A stretch of 64,000 nt of DNA from Akanthomyces muscarius (GCF_028009165.1 NC_079241.1:2728001-2792000); one strand, 5' to 3'; counted from the stretch's first letter, positions 21,096 through 32,599 are shown. The notes: a model not told the origin generated them from the sequence alone. A program made the numbers and translations.

Positions 21096-22629
21096 CGTAC
21101 GCGGCAGTTTTCTTGGCTGGCAACTTGGGAGCTGTCGAGAAGCCCTTGGCCAACAACAGCTACATGCACTTGTACAGGAGCAGGCGTGGCATCGTGGCCG
21201 GTTTGGCGCGAAGTCACGTGAAGCACTTTATACACGGTTTTATGCAATTTCATAACCGCTCACCTTGTCATCATTGCAGTGAGCCTACTTCGACTAAAAT
21301 TAGCTTGGAGTTCTGTGTTCATGTTAGGAATTCGTTCTGTGTTTTTCAGGTAAATCGGCGGTGCCATGGTAATAATGTTTTTATTCATGGCGTCTGACGC
21401 CGGCTGGTCCTGGTCAACAGTCGGCTCCGACTGCACGGAGCTTGCATAAACCCCGCCACAGCCATTGTGCAATGTACTGCCTAAATGAGTAACTGGTACG
21501 TAACGCGACTAATCAGCCCAAGAAAACAGAGTGGTAGATGAGATCTGTTGGTCTATTCATCATTATCCACCGGTAAGAAATCTTGCCTCTCCAAGACTCC
21601 GGCTTTGAAGTTTTCTAAGAGTCAGGGCAGAATACTTGTTGATGGTGATCTCACCAGAATCCACTCGAGCCGACTGATGATTATACTGGTAGCTCCGGTC
21701 GGCGGCAGCAAGTCTCCGCTCCCGCTATCTGGGCATCGAGGCAACTGGGGCAACAAAAGATATGGGCTAGGTAACATGTTTGCCTGTACGTACGGCATCG
21801 GTACGGGGGTGAAACGCCATGGGCCTTGATCACATACTCCGGACCAGGAATAAATGCCAAGTTGACAGGGTTCGGCATCTTACATTTCCTGGAGTCTGTC
21901 GCCTCTTGTTCCTCGGGTAAATTATGTGGCCCGATGAGACAACAGACGGTGCTGGGTTCCGCGCCGCGATGGAGATTCCGCGGAGTGTGTGGAAAGCAGC
22001 CCGAGGAAGCAATGCGACGTCAAAGCACATGGGCTACTTCGGAAGAGAGACGCAATCTTAAACCACCAACTGCGCTTTTCTGAGAAGTCTACTCAACTCG
22101 AAAAGCAGCAAGAAATCATGGCAATGGAAAGCTGGGCCAAAGTCCGGTCAGCCTCGTCGTCCCTTTGTGGAAGAAATCCGGGGTGCGCAACCACGATCCT
22201 AGGTTAGCAAGTGACTAGTTGCGTAGTCTGCTAGTTGGCCCACAAACAAGAACGAGCCGAGGCTTGGACAGCCCACCCAACGGCCTCTTGATGCAAATCA
22301 AAATGATGAGCGTTCCGCGTCGGCGGACGGCATTGGCGAGCGGCCGGGCCAGGCTGTGCTGACGGCTGAAGAGCGGCCTTGCTTGGGCTTCTACCCTCCA
22401 GAGCGCTGCATGATCGCTTCTTCTTCTTCCCTTTACCTCTGCATTTTGCCTCTTTTCCTCAGCTTCCTCCCTTTCTTCTTATTTCATTTTTTTCCGTCGT
22501 GCAGACCGCATCTCAAGGTCTTGCGCCCGCCGCTGAGAGAGTGATTGCATCACCGCTTTTTCTTCCCCCCAACGTCCCAGATCCCGACCCCGAACTCCGC
22601 GTCTCAGTAGCGAACAGCGTTTCCAAAAG
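21096..22629. other. Divergent promoter region, PIG-S and FAT1-like gene
   Basis: 1.5 kb without a gene. Three copies of the CCTCGG/CCGAGG hexamer lie at 21911-21916, 22001-22006 and 22257-22262 on the FAT1 side. A CT-rich leader (22420-22600) precedes the FAT1 start. Confidence 0.45.
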
Positions 22630-24635
22630 ATGCCCGGTACGAAGCAACCACTCCAGATTGTCCAAAAAATTGAAAAGAAAAATCCCAAAATACGAACAAC
22701 ACGCTGAGAGAAGCACAAAGCTAATATGCCGCCACTGCAGTGCCCCTTGCCGTCGCGGCCCCGGCCGCCCTCGCCGGCGCCGCCTACCTCAACGCCAAGT
22801 CGGGGCTTTGGTACGACCTGATGCTGCAAAAGATTGGCATCATGGCCATGATCCGCCTGATGCGGGGCGTGCGCACCAATCAACTCAGCCTCTTTTACTT
22901 TCTCGAGCACTGGGCGCAGAGCAAGAGCCACGCCGACCGCGCCGTGCTGCTCTTCGAGGACCGCCGGTACACATACGCCCAGTTCTACGACAAGGTCCTC
23001 CGTTACGGCACCTACCTGCGCGCGCATCACGGCATCAAGCCCGGTGCCATTGTCGCCATGGACTTTCAAAACTCCGACACCTTCCTGTTCCTGTGGTGGG
23101 GCCTCTGGGCCATCGGCGCCAAGCCCGCCTTCATCAACTACAACCTGACCGGCAAGCCGCTCGCGCACTGCATCACGGCCGCCTCGGCGCGGCTCTGCAT
23201 CGTCGACCCGGGCGTCGCCCAGAACGTGACCGACGAGGTGCGCGGCGCGCTCCCCGACGTCGAGTTTGTCGTCTTCACCCCCGAAGTCGAGGCCACCGCC
23301 GCCAACATCGCCCCGATCCGCTTCCCGGACAGCGACCGCGCCGAGGCCGAGTTCTCCAACATGGCCATCCTCATCTACACGTCGGGCACGACGGGCCTGC
23401 CCAAGGCGGCCATTGTGTCGTGGGGCAAGTGCATCGGCGGCGGCACCGTCGCCTCCATGCTCCTCGGCCGCGGCTCCGGCGACATCATGTACACCTCGAT
23501 GCCGCTGTACCACAGCTCCGCCGCGCTGCTCGCCTTTTGCGCCACCATGGTCTCGGGCAGTACCCAGGCGCTCGGCCGCCGGTTCTCCACGCGGACGTTC
23601 TGGCAGGACGTCCGCCAGCACAAGGCCACGGGCATCCAGTACGTCGGCGAGACGCTGCGGTACCTGCTCGCCGCGCCGCCGCAGCTCGACCCCGTCACCG
23701 GCGAGGACCTCGACAGGAAGCACCACGTCACCGTCGCCATCGGCAACGGCCTGCGGCCCGACATCTGGAACAAGTTCAAGGACCGCTTCGGCATCCAGGC
23801 CATTGCCGAGTTTTACGGCTCCACCGAGGGCGCCGGCTCGACGTGGAACCTCAGCAAAAACGACATGTTTGCCGGCGCCGTCGGCCGCATGGGCTGGCTG
23901 CGCCGCTTCCTCATGCGCAACGACCTGCGCTTCGTCGAGTACGACCACGAAAACGACAGGCCCTTCCGCGACCCGGCCACCGGCTTCTGCCGACGTGTCG
24001 CCGCCGGCGAGCCCGGCGAGCTCATCACCCGCGTCGACCCGGCCGACCTCAAGCGCCTCTTCCAGGGCTACTTCAACAACAAAGAGGCCACCGACTCCAA
24101 GATCCTGCGCGACGTCTTCGCCGTCGGCGACGCCTGGTACCGCACCGGCGACATCATGAGCCTCGACGACGAGGGCCGCTGCGCCTTCAACGACCGCATC
24201 GGCGACACCTTTCGCTGGAAGTCGGAGAATGTCTCGACCAACGAGGTCGCCCACGCCGTCGGCACCTACGCCGCCGTCCGCGAGGCCAACGTCTACGGCG
24301 TCGAGCTCCCCCACCACGACGGCCGTGCCGGCTGTGTCGCCGTCAACTTTGCGCGCCACCCGCCCGACGCCGATACCCTGCGCGGCCTCGCCGCCCACGT
24401 GAGGGACAGCCTGCCGCGGTACGCCGTCCCGCTGTTCCTGCGCGTTGTCAAGGACATTGCCGGCGCGCAGACTACGGGCACCAACAAGCAGCAAAAGGCC
24501 GTGCTGCGCAACGCCGGCGTGAAACCCGACGCTCTGAACGACGGTGCGACGCTGTATTGGCTCCAGGGCGACACGTATGTTCCTTTTGGCCAGAAAGAGT
24601 GGCAGGAGCTGCAAGGAGGCCGCGTCAAGCTATAG
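22630..24635 (+). CDS. Very-long-chain acyl-CoA synthetase / fatty acid transporter (Fat1/FATP family)
   Basis: Two exons: 22630-22636 (ATG CCC G only) and 22741-24635, with a 104-nt intron; 633 aa. The large exon has no suitable upstream ATG in frame, whereas the 7-nt exon followed by GTACG gives MPVPLAVAAPAAL. Fat1 proteins activate very-long-chain fatty acids with CoA and ATP and couple this to uptake. Motifs: N-terminal hydrophobic stretch; AMP-binding YTSGTTGLPK at about 215-224; FYGSTEG; YRTGD; FATP/VLACS signature DRIGDTFRWKSENVSTNEV and VYGVELPHHDGRAG. Length is normal. It ends Val-Lys-Leu, at best a weak PTS1; yeast Fat1 is found at ER, lipid droplets and peroxisomes. CCGAGG-type hexamers upstream resemble FarA/FarB fatty-acid response sites. 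Confidence 0.95.
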
Positions 24636-25070
24636 AGTAGTATAGACGGGGCTACCGGTTGCGGCGTCGCATGTAGAGGAGCGCCACAGGCTGTTGCAGC
24701 ATGGAATTCGCGTGCAGGAGCGACTAGTTGACCTCTTGTTACCTGGTTAGTGTTTTGGGGACTTGATTTATCGTGGGTTGTTCCAACATACAGCATGGTC
24801 GTTTCGCTTTCGCATATAGCATACAGAATAAGACGCAGAGACTCTGCTTAAATATATAAAATAGGTTCTCATTTGAACTGACCACCTTTTATCAGCTGTG
24901 AAGCTCCCCCACACTGTAGTTATACCAATCACCTATCGTCTCGTGTATCATGCCATCATTCCCATCCATTCACATATGGTTCGTCATTATCCTGTTCCCC
25001 CATATAGTCCCTTATATACACAAATCTCTTGAACTTCGTTAACATCGCCCCATCTTATGTACTGCTGGGT
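24636..25070. other. Convergent 3' region of FAT1-like and kelch-BTB genes
   Basis: 435 nt of AT-rich 3' sequence; nothing else seen. Confidence 0.5.
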
Positions 25071-28000
25071 TCAAGGGCCCCCAATACCAAGTCCAACTCG
25101 CTGTCCACCCTGGAGGTATTGCCCATTTGTGTTCGGGGCGGCCAGTGTGGCAGTGCCGGCCGTACCGGTCCTCTCGCGCAGTCTTCGTCCTTCCATAAGG
25201 CCGCGAAGGCCACGCTTTTGCAGACCAATGACGCTGCTCAATTCGCCGTTCCAAACAGCGCCGTTTTCTCTATCGCTGCCACCTATTTCTGAGCCCCATT
25301 CTGAGCCGTTAGCGCTCGCCGACGACGACAGCTCACCGCTGGCGGGGCGTGTGGAGGCTGCGCCAGAGTTAATGGTGAGGGTAGCTGTTCGTGAAGCAAC
25401 ATCAGAAGAGAAGGAGCCGTTGGCAGTAGACCCAACCAATGAGAAGTCGCCTGAAGTAGCGGGTGAGCCAATGGGATCAAGGCTATCCACGAAGAAGTTG
25501 GGATTCAAGGTGCCATCGATACCGCGTCCGCCCCCAGCAGCCATTGCCGTGGCGTTAAAGACAGCCGCAGCATTGCGGCTGTCAAGCAAAGAATGAAGAC
25601 GCTCAACAACGGCCTCGAGCAAGCCGTCAACGCGGTATGGCCGTGCGATCTGCAAAAGAGAGCATAGGATCTGAGGTGTGCAGAGAGGCGACGACACTGG
25701 TGGCAAAGCGCTCGTATATAAGAAATGAAGAAGTGCCTGCACCGTCAGGTAAGTGTGCGGAAGATAGAGACATCTAGGTCGCGTATTCGGGGGGAGTGTG
25801 CGTGGTGTAGGTGCCGTATTCACCGCGCCCGCATTCATTTCCTCTCCTTGGTTAATACTGCCACCACCAAGTGTTGAGCCGTCCACACTTGAGACATCGA
25901 TATTGGAAGGGGCCAACGTGCTGGCAGTTGAAGTTGGTGTCGCAGTTGCCGCTCGGGATTGCGGTGTTATCGTCATGGCAGATGCACGGAGGGGGTTTCC
26001 AGCAAGACCTGAGCGGAGTGTCATGCCATCGCCACCGTCTTGTGAAGCAGCACCTTCTCTAAGGAGTTGTACAAAGTATGGGCCCCAGCGCCGTGCGACA
26101 ATACGAGAGCTAATCGGAATTCGCTCCCCGCCGATGCAAAGAATATCCATGTCAGATATTTCCCGCATGGCCAAAGCCCTCTCGCCCAACTCCTCGCTCA
26201 TCCGCGAGTGGTAGCGGCCGCCTGCGGTGTATCCCGCCTTTCTGGATAAGCTCAAGCCGGGTCCAGAATACGGGCTGCTAGCAGAAATGAAACCGGCCAT
26301 GGGGCTTGTCTTGCGTGGGTTATCGTAGAACCCAAAGGCCTCAAGCTCCACCATACACACATTCGTAAAATTGATGCGCCGGTGGTTGTAATCGTCGACC
26401 AAGCTTCGCTTTCTGTTTCCAAGGATGACAAAGGTATTCCTTCTGTTCCACAGGACACCCCGATTCCAGCTGCCTTGGCTAAATACACTGCCTCCGGCAT
26501 CGATTCGACTCCAGGTGAGAGTTCTCAGGTCCAGGGCCCACAAAGCATACTCTTGCTTTGAAGATGTTAAGTAGGTTCCCGAGACAACAAAGTGCGTATC
26601 CAATACACCACCGTTGGGAAAGCGGAGGCCAGGGGGGGAGTACGTGCCGGACATAGGCCGCTCGCTAAGAGTACCATCTGGAGCTCGAACTTGCAGCTCT
26701 AGCTTCACGTCCAAGAAATTATAGTTCGAGTATATCAGCATAGACGAGCCACCCTCACGTGCTTCCTGGCTGATGCCATCTTGGCGTTGGAGACCAGCTT
26801 GGTGAGCTTTTCCGATCTTGGCCGATACGGAAGGCAGGAGCGGGGCAGCAACGCTTCGGTACGCACCGCAGCTCTTTCCCAAAGGCTGCGTAGATGCCCA
26901 TTTCAGGCTTCGGAGGTTGAAGACGCTTATTTGCTCGATATAGTGATTAGCTCCGTCTTGGCCACCGACAATGACCATTTGGGCACCTCCAGAGCCATCA
27001 ATGTTGATACCAATACGGCCCTCATTGGGGTTTTGAGATGAAGGGTTATGTTGGAGGGCAGAGAGCGGTGCCTTTGTAGAGGAGAAAGAAGCAGCAGAGG
27101 GCAGAATGCATGCGCAATGAGCGTAGCGTCCTTGCGGAGCATCTGGAGTCGGAATGAATGTCCATTTCTTTGACGAGACGTCGTAAATATATATGTCGGA
27201 CATGACGCTAACTTCAGGTTGCTGCTGCTGGTCTTGGTTCGTGGGCTGATTCGGCGATGGTGACATACCACCGTAGCAGACCATCTTTGTATCTCCTAGC
27301 GCGCACATGGAGTGAAAGTATCTTGGCGGAGGAACGTCGCCGGCGGTCTGGAGCTTCGTCCAATGGCGTCGGATGAGGTCGAGCTCGTACAAATCGGAGG
27401 TCAGAGGCGCAGGTCGGCTGCGAGAAAGAACTCGACCACCAAACACGTACAATTTATCACCAAGAATCGTTGTCGTCGCACCGACTAGGGGTGGAGGCTC
27501 CCGGCCGGTAGTTCTGTGAACATTGCACATGAGGCCTGAGAGATGGGCAGAGGAACCTTGCGAGGGCCCAGCAACTGGTGGTCCTCTGCTTTGTCCTATC
27601 GCGGGAGAGGCAGTAGAGGAGCCTGGGCCGTTGAGTCTCGCAGAGAATGCATCTCGCACATCGGTATTCAGGCTGGTCATGCTACCTGCAGCATCTGGAA
27701 GGTTCTGGTCCTGGCTGCCGTACATGGTACTTGAATTGGCAGAAGTATTGGGATCCATGCTGCCTAGTCTCTGCTGCATCGAAGGTCTGGGGGGGAAGTT
27801 GGAAGATGGCAATGGCTCGGTATTTGGTGCATTCGTCTGGGGAGCGGCTGACGGAGACAAGGAAGCGTCAGGCTCGGAATCGGGCGGTGGCTGCGGTAGT
27901 GGTTTCTCGAGGCTGTGCTGTAAGCTCAGATTTCTTGCATGCTGCCGCCTTTGCGGATGCGGGAAGCCGTCTTGCGGTGGATTGTATCGGGACGGCGATT

Positions 28001-28238
28001 GGTCGCTGTACTGGCTGAAAGTCGGCGTTGGTGGATTTCTCAAATTCAGAAGAGAGCTCGACCTTGGCACCTGCAACGATGGCGGCTGCTGCACACCGCG
28101 GTATACGAAGCCAGAGCCACTCTGTTGAAGTCGGTCAACAGAGGACGATAGTTGCTCGGCGGGCTCGGGACGATTGTCGTCAGCAGGGCGCTGGGTAAAG
28201 CTCTGCGGAATGGTCAGTTTGCCTGGAGCCGGCGGCAT
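25071..28238 (-). CDS. Kelch-repeat and BTB domain protein (Ral2-like)
   Basis: Single exon, 1055 aa from the MPPAPGKLTIPQSF start at 28238 (an in-frame ATG at 28307 would add 23 residues unlike the rest). Residues about 1-240 are a Pro/Ser/Gln-rich disordered region. Kelch repeats follow from about 255 to 600 (GDKLYVFGGRVLS, YFHSMCALGDTKMVCYGGM, RYAHCACILP, QMVIVGGQDG, THFVVSGTYL), likely a beta-propeller. A BTB/POZ-like domain begins at DILCIGGERIPISSRIVARRWGPYF and continues, after a low-complexity insert, to HTYLTVQALLHFLYTSALPP and LLQIARPYRVDGLLE. Kelch-BTB order and length resemble S. pombe Ral2, a Ras1-pathway factor, and its filamentous-fungal counterparts; that name is from memory. 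Probably cytosolic scaffold; no enzyme motif. Confidence 0.85.
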   Translation of the reverse strand: MPPAPGKLTIPQSFTQRPADDNRPEPAEQLSSSVDRLQQSGSGFVYRGVQQPPSLQVPRSSSLLNLRNPPTPTFSQYSDQSPSRYNPPQDGFPHPQRRQHARNLSLQHSLEKPLPQPPPDSEPDASLSPSAAPQTNAPNTEPLPSSNFPPRPSMQQRLGSMDPNTSANSSTMYGSQDQNLPDAAGSMTSLNTDVRDAFSARLNGPGSSTASPAIGQSRGPPVAGPSQGSSAHLSGLMCNVHRTTGREPPPLVGATTTILGDKLYVFGGRVLSRSRPAPLTSDLYELDLIRRHWTKLQTAGDVPPPRYFHSMCALGDTKMVCYGGMSPSPNQPTNQDQQQQPEVSVMSDIYIYDVSSKKWTFIPTPDAPQGRYAHCACILPSAASFSSTKAPLSALQHNPSSQNPNEGRIGINIDGSGGAQMVIVGGQDGANHYIEQISVFNLRSLKWASTQPLGKSCGAYRSVAAPLLPSVSAKIGKAHQAGLQRQDGISQEAREGGSSMLIYSNYNFLDVKLELQVRAPDGTLSERPMSGTYSPPGLRFPNGGVLDTHFVVSGTYLTSSKQEYALWALDLRTLTWSRIDAGGSVFSQGSWNRGVLWNRRNTFVILGNRKRSLVDDYNHRRINFTNVCMVELEAFGFYDNPRKTSPMAGFISASSPYSGPGLSLSRKAGYTAGGRYHSRMSEELGERALAMREISDMDILCIGGERIPISSRIVARRWGPYFVQLLREGAASQDGGDGMTLRSGLAGNPLRASAMTITPQSRAATATPTSTASTLAPSNIDVSSVDGSTLGGGSINQGEEMNAGAVNTAPTPRTLPPNTRPRCLYLPHTYLTVQALLHFLYTSALPPVSSPLCTPQILCSLLQIARPYRVDGLLEAVVERLHSLLDSRNAAAVFNATAMAAGGGRGIDGTLNPNFFVDSLDPIGSPATSGDFSLVGSTANGSFSSDVASRTATLTINSGAASTRPASGELSSSASANGSEWGSEIGGSDRENGAVWNGELSSVIGLQKRGLRGLMEGRRLRERTGTAGTATLAAPNTNGQYLQGGQRVGLGIGGP

Positions 28239-31200
28239 GATGGGCAGCCTCGTCGCCGCTAGGCGGATGCAAGAGCAGCAAAATTCGGTCTGTCTATCGC
28301 ATGGCAAAGGGCAGAAGAATGAAGCAGGATTTTAAGCTCGTGCTACGCTGGGGGTAGTGCAGGTGGAAGCAGGAAAGGTTCTCGTATTTGGGTGTAGCAC
28401 AACGGCGGGCTTGCGTGGGACCAAGATGGCTCACGAGCATTGCCTGCAAAATGTTGAGAGAAGAAATGGGTTTTGGGTCGACAACGCGATGGGTCTAGGC
28501 ACAAGACTGGGTCTGTCCATCTCTTTTTGAGGAGAAATGGCGGCGGCGCGGCTGCGGCGTGGATAATGCCAGGTCCGTGAGAATTAAGGCAGCGGGGTTG
28601 GACGGGCCGGCCAAGAAGCCGATGACCAGGGATATTCGTGCTTGTGCCCCGTGTAATGAGCGGAGGAGATGAAGCAGGACGATGCAAGGGCCAAGGGCAG
28701 TGGTAAGGGGAGGGAGTATAGACCAGGCCAAGGATATTGGCACCGGGGTGAGGGCGATTCGTGCAGTTATGCGCAGTCGGGAAGGGGACGAATGGCGGTT
28801 GGTGACGAAGGGACAAGGAGAGCAGCAAGCCAACGATGCACGTACCGTTATGCGACCAGCGTAGCGCCGAAATAAATCTTATGTACGTCAAGGGGGGGCC
28901 CTTTGTCAGGCGACGACCGACACGAGTCGAAGCAGCGAAGAACTTATCGCGTCTGGGGCGGAGGATGGGCGGCGGCTTGGAGCAAGATGGAGTGTGTATG
29001 TCTGTAACAAAGGACCGTCGGTTGGCGGCGCTCAAAAAGGGCGATTTTGGCTCGCCGCACAGACTTTGCCGTGTTGCTCGAGGTTTGAGGAGGGGCTGGA
29101 GCGCAGCGGGCTGGTCTGTGGTGGGTTTGCCTTGTCCCTCAAATGAGCTCTCAGCCTGATGCCGCGGGTGCGGGCGCGGCGGCGGCGTCGTTGGGCGATG
29201 GGATGGACGGTGAGCTAACTCTGTTTGGCGTGCTTGATCAACAGCGACACCGAGTCGGGGTGTACACCGGCCTATTATTACAAGGTTGTTTCTTTTCTCT
29301 TCCAGGCACGTCTTGCCAATGCAGGTAGTAGCGAATCGAGGAAAGGTCTCGCGTCACCGTGACTATTGAGAGGGCCACAAGCCCGTGCGTCTTGTCAGTG
29401 GTGGTGGGCTAAAATAGAGTCAGGCCCAGCTTACCACAACGATGATGAATGGGCGTGGCGGGCGGCGCGCGACATGGACAGCCCAAGCGTTCAGCGGAGA
29501 TGTGTTGTCTGTTTCAAGAATTGATGACGTCTACCACAGATAAGACGTATTCGAGGACATCTGATGATATGAAGAGTTTATGTTTTTCATGTTTGGGCGT
29601 CGTCTGTCTGTCCGTGCCTTTGGCAGCCGGCAGCTGGCGCCGGCAGCACCAAAATGGGCGCCTCCTCCGCGCAAGCAAACATTTCTTGCAGCAACCATAG
29701 CTCAATGCCCAACATGACGATTCATCCTTCCGCTACCTGTGGCCCAAAACACGATCAGAAACGATGCTGCTCGGTATAACAGAGCCACCCACTAGCGCAC
29801 ACACCCGTCGGGCGAACAAAGGCTGATGGCTCGGCGCTGCACGGATACACGCCACGCTGCTAATGCTGTGGGCTGACAGGCACCATCCCCTGCATCGCAC
29901 TATCTGAGCTCCCCGAGTTCACGCTGCAGGTATCGGATGATGGGCTTAGCATGGATGAGCGCTGCATCGAATTATAGCTACGAGACAGCTCGGCGATCCG
30001 TGGCGGCGACGTCTTTGATAGGTCACCGCGTCTTCCGACGGCGTCCTGCAGAGCATTGTACCCGGCATGCAAAACAACAGGGACCGGTACAAAACAATCC
30101 ACCAAAGGCCTCCAAGCAATAAAATCGAGACATGAAGGCGCTAGGCTCGTACGCAGATGGCGAAATCGACAATGGTATTTTCTACGTGTATTGCGTATGA
30201 CGAAACCGGCAGAAGCAAAGACGCTCGGATAGACGCGGCAGCAATGACAATTTTGCGTGCGGCATATCGATTTCGGACATCTGCCGCGGACGCTACGTTT
30301 TCCCGAAAATCAAAGGCAATCTTGCTCCGGCACTTGCGACACGTGGAACCCCTGTCAGAGGCTAGAAAAGAGATACGGGAATTGTTTCCCTGCGCAGGGA
30401 AACAATCGGTCAGGCCGCAGCAGCAACGGACGAATATGGGGAAGCGGACCGAGCTCAGCGCTTTCTAGAACGCCAATAGTCGTTTGGTCAAAGCTAAAAG
30501 GCATATCATGTACGTGTCAACTGGCATACTCCTGGCAAGATTGCTTTGTGCAGGGCATTAAAAGCGGACTGGCGGAGCATCCAAGACATGTCGCGCCGAC
30601 AGCCAGTGAAGGTTTGTGATATATACAAAGCTAGCGAATCGCTTTTTTAGTTTTTTTTTCTCACTCAACTTCAGACAGACTCGTAGCCACATTTCGTCAA
30701 CTTCTGAACACTCTTGTATTTTCATGTGCAACGCTTCCTTAGGCTGTCAAGGTCAGGCAACGATGCGAGCAAGCACCCCTTGATGTTGGATGCAACTAGC
30801 CACGCATAGCTTGAACTCTGTTGCGACTCGCCCACCTATAAAATACCTCAGGAGAAGCAACGCAGGTCATCTTTTGGCTGAAACTGCTATGCATGCGGGA
30901 GAGTGGCACGGCTCGCTACTTGCTCGATGCACTCTACTCGTGCTGTCGATCGTGCTACCCTGCGTTGACACACATCAAACGACAGCGTCGCTGAGCTCTG
31001 AAATCAATGCAACGCGGGGTGATGTCGGCAAATCTAGGACTAGAAAATGTAGGTACAAGCTTCTTCAATTACGACGGGCTATGTCAATTCACAGGAGATT
31101 GTGTGCTTTGGCAAGGTAAATTTTTGGTCATTAAATTTCGCTATTTTGTCGTCACAAAGAAAATGGTGATGGGCGGGTGGTCGCTTTGTACCAACAACAT

Positions 31201-31420
31201 GAGTCAGCCAAGCTGCTACATTGCCTGAGCCAACCCTTCCCGCCCCAAAAGGTATCAGTTACTCATTAACCGTATTCAGTGCAGCTTGTCTCCAAAAACG
31301 TTGTAGTTCAAGCAGGGAACACTTGTAAGCACCAGTACACGCCCGCTTTCCACTACAGCAGGACTCGGCAATTGTCACACCACACAAGTCTGGAGGAGCC
31401 TCGACACAGGCCTAACCAGC
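28239..31420. other. Intergenic 3.2 kb, no supported gene
   Basis: Holds the kelch-BTB promoter and the peroxiredoxin 3' region. A 26-bp perfect palindrome lies at 30381-30406. Minus-strand coding-like stretches at 29860-30045 and about 30150-30355 and a signal-peptide-like plus-strand ORF at 30887 are described under findings and rejections; none could be assembled into a gene. Confidence 0.4.
30381..30406. repeat. 26-bp perfect palindrome
   Basis: Two perfect 13-nt inverted arms meeting at TGCGCA with no spacer. Symmetry stops immediately outside. Confidence 0.85.
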
Positions 31421-32472
31421 TTAAGCCTTGGGCAGGCTGGTGAAGCGGAGGTAGGGCTTGACGATGCGGAAGCCGGGGAAGAGCTTCTCGGCCTCCTCGT
31501 TGGACACAGGAGGGGCGACAATGACGTCGTCACCGGGGACCCAGTTGATGGGGGTGGTGATGCGGTGCTTGTCGCCGGTCTGGAGGGAGTCGATGATGCG
31601 GAGGACCTCAGCGGCGTTGCGGCCGGTGGAGGCGGGGTAGGAGAGGATGGTGCGGATGGTCTTCTTGGGGTCGATGAAGAAGACGGAGCGGATGGTGAAG
31701 GCAATGCCCTTGGAGTCGACGTTGGTGGCGTCCTGGTGGTCGATCCTGTGAGAGATGTCTTGTTAGCAAGGTCACCACAGGGACATTGGTGTGGCACGAT
31801 TTCTGCTCGACGCTCGAATCTTTCCTCCGCCGTAAGCAACACGCTAGCCCCTCCTCCCGCACTGGCTTTGAGCAGTTTGAGCGAGTGGTGGAGCAAAGCG
31901 CTTTACCAAGCTGTGTAGCTCCGCGAGCTACTGTTGCGTGGATTGCGTGATTGTTCGCAGCGGTTGCAGCGCGAGCGGGGACGAAGAGGAGCCCTCTTCG
32001 AAAAAAAGAATAGGGAAGGGCGCAGTCCGCCAGGGCCGTTCCGCAGAGGCGTCCTCGGAGCTCTCAGGAAACGGGCCTCTTGATCGGAGCTTTCAAGACA
32101 GGCTTTTGGCACAAATACTGCAGCTACTTACATGTCGTAGGCTAGAGCAACCTGGCGCTCCTTGTCGCCGATGATGGGGAAGCCGACGTTGCCACCAGTG
32201 ACCTCGGCAATGTCCTTGATCCAGCCGTCGTGGGACTCGATGGTGTTGGCCGAGAGGCCAATCAGCTTGACGCCGCGCTTGGTGAACTCGGGCTCGAGCT
32301 TGGCAAAGGCGCCGAGCTCGGTGGTGCAGACGGGGGTGTAGTCCTCGGGGTGCGAGAAGAGGACGACCCAGTTGTCGCCGATGAACTCGTGAAAGTCAAT
32401 CTTGCCCTTGGTGGTGTCGGCCGTGAAGTTGGGGGCCTTGGAGCCGAGGCGGAGGGGAGCAGTAGCAGCCAT
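31421..32472 (-). CDS. 1-Cys peroxiredoxin (Prx6/PRX1 type)
   Basis: Two exons, 32472-32132 and 31745-31421, 221 aa, with an unusually long 386-nt intron (32131-31746). The enzyme reduces hydrogen peroxide and organic or lipid peroxides. The N-terminal exon carries the thioredoxin fold with LGSKAPNFTADTTKGKIDFHEF and the active site HPEDYTPVCTTELG (peroxidatic Cys49, with Thr46 and Pro47). The second exon starts DMIDHQDATNVDSKGIAFTIRSVFFIDPKK and contains the Prx6-specific C-terminal domain INWVPGDDVIVAPPVSNEEAEKLFPGF. No second cysteine is visible, hence 1-Cys type. No clear mitochondrial presequence, so cytosolic is likely. A TATA box lies at 32590-32599 and three CCCCT stress-element motifs at 32768-32792. 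Confidence 0.96.
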
Positions 32473-32589
32473 TGTGAGTTGATTTCTTGAAGAAGAGATG
32501 GGTTGATGAGGAGAGTTGGTTTACAGAGAGAGCAAGAGGAGGAGAGAAGGAAAGAGGGGACCTTGATGAGGAGTGGCCCACGTCTACAC

Positions 32590-32599
32590 TTTATATATA
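32590..32599 (-). promoter_or_regulatory. TATA box of peroxiredoxin gene
   Basis: On the minus strand a TATATATAAA run about 120 nt upstream of the ATG at 32472. Confidence 0.5.

Noticed and set aside
22379..24640. Long overlapping frames on both strands across the Fat1-like gene (753 aa plus, 711 aa minus)
   Set aside because: They are shadows of a very GC-rich coding region with few AT-rich stop codons; their translations are low-complexity Arg/Pro or Val/Ala/Gly-rich with no domain.
30887..31119. Plus-strand ORF with a signal-peptide-like start (LLARCTLLVLSIVLPCVDT) behind a TATA-like CTATAAAATA
   Set aside because: No consistent exon structure joins it to the downstream cysteine-containing frames; the obvious splice creates an immediate stop.
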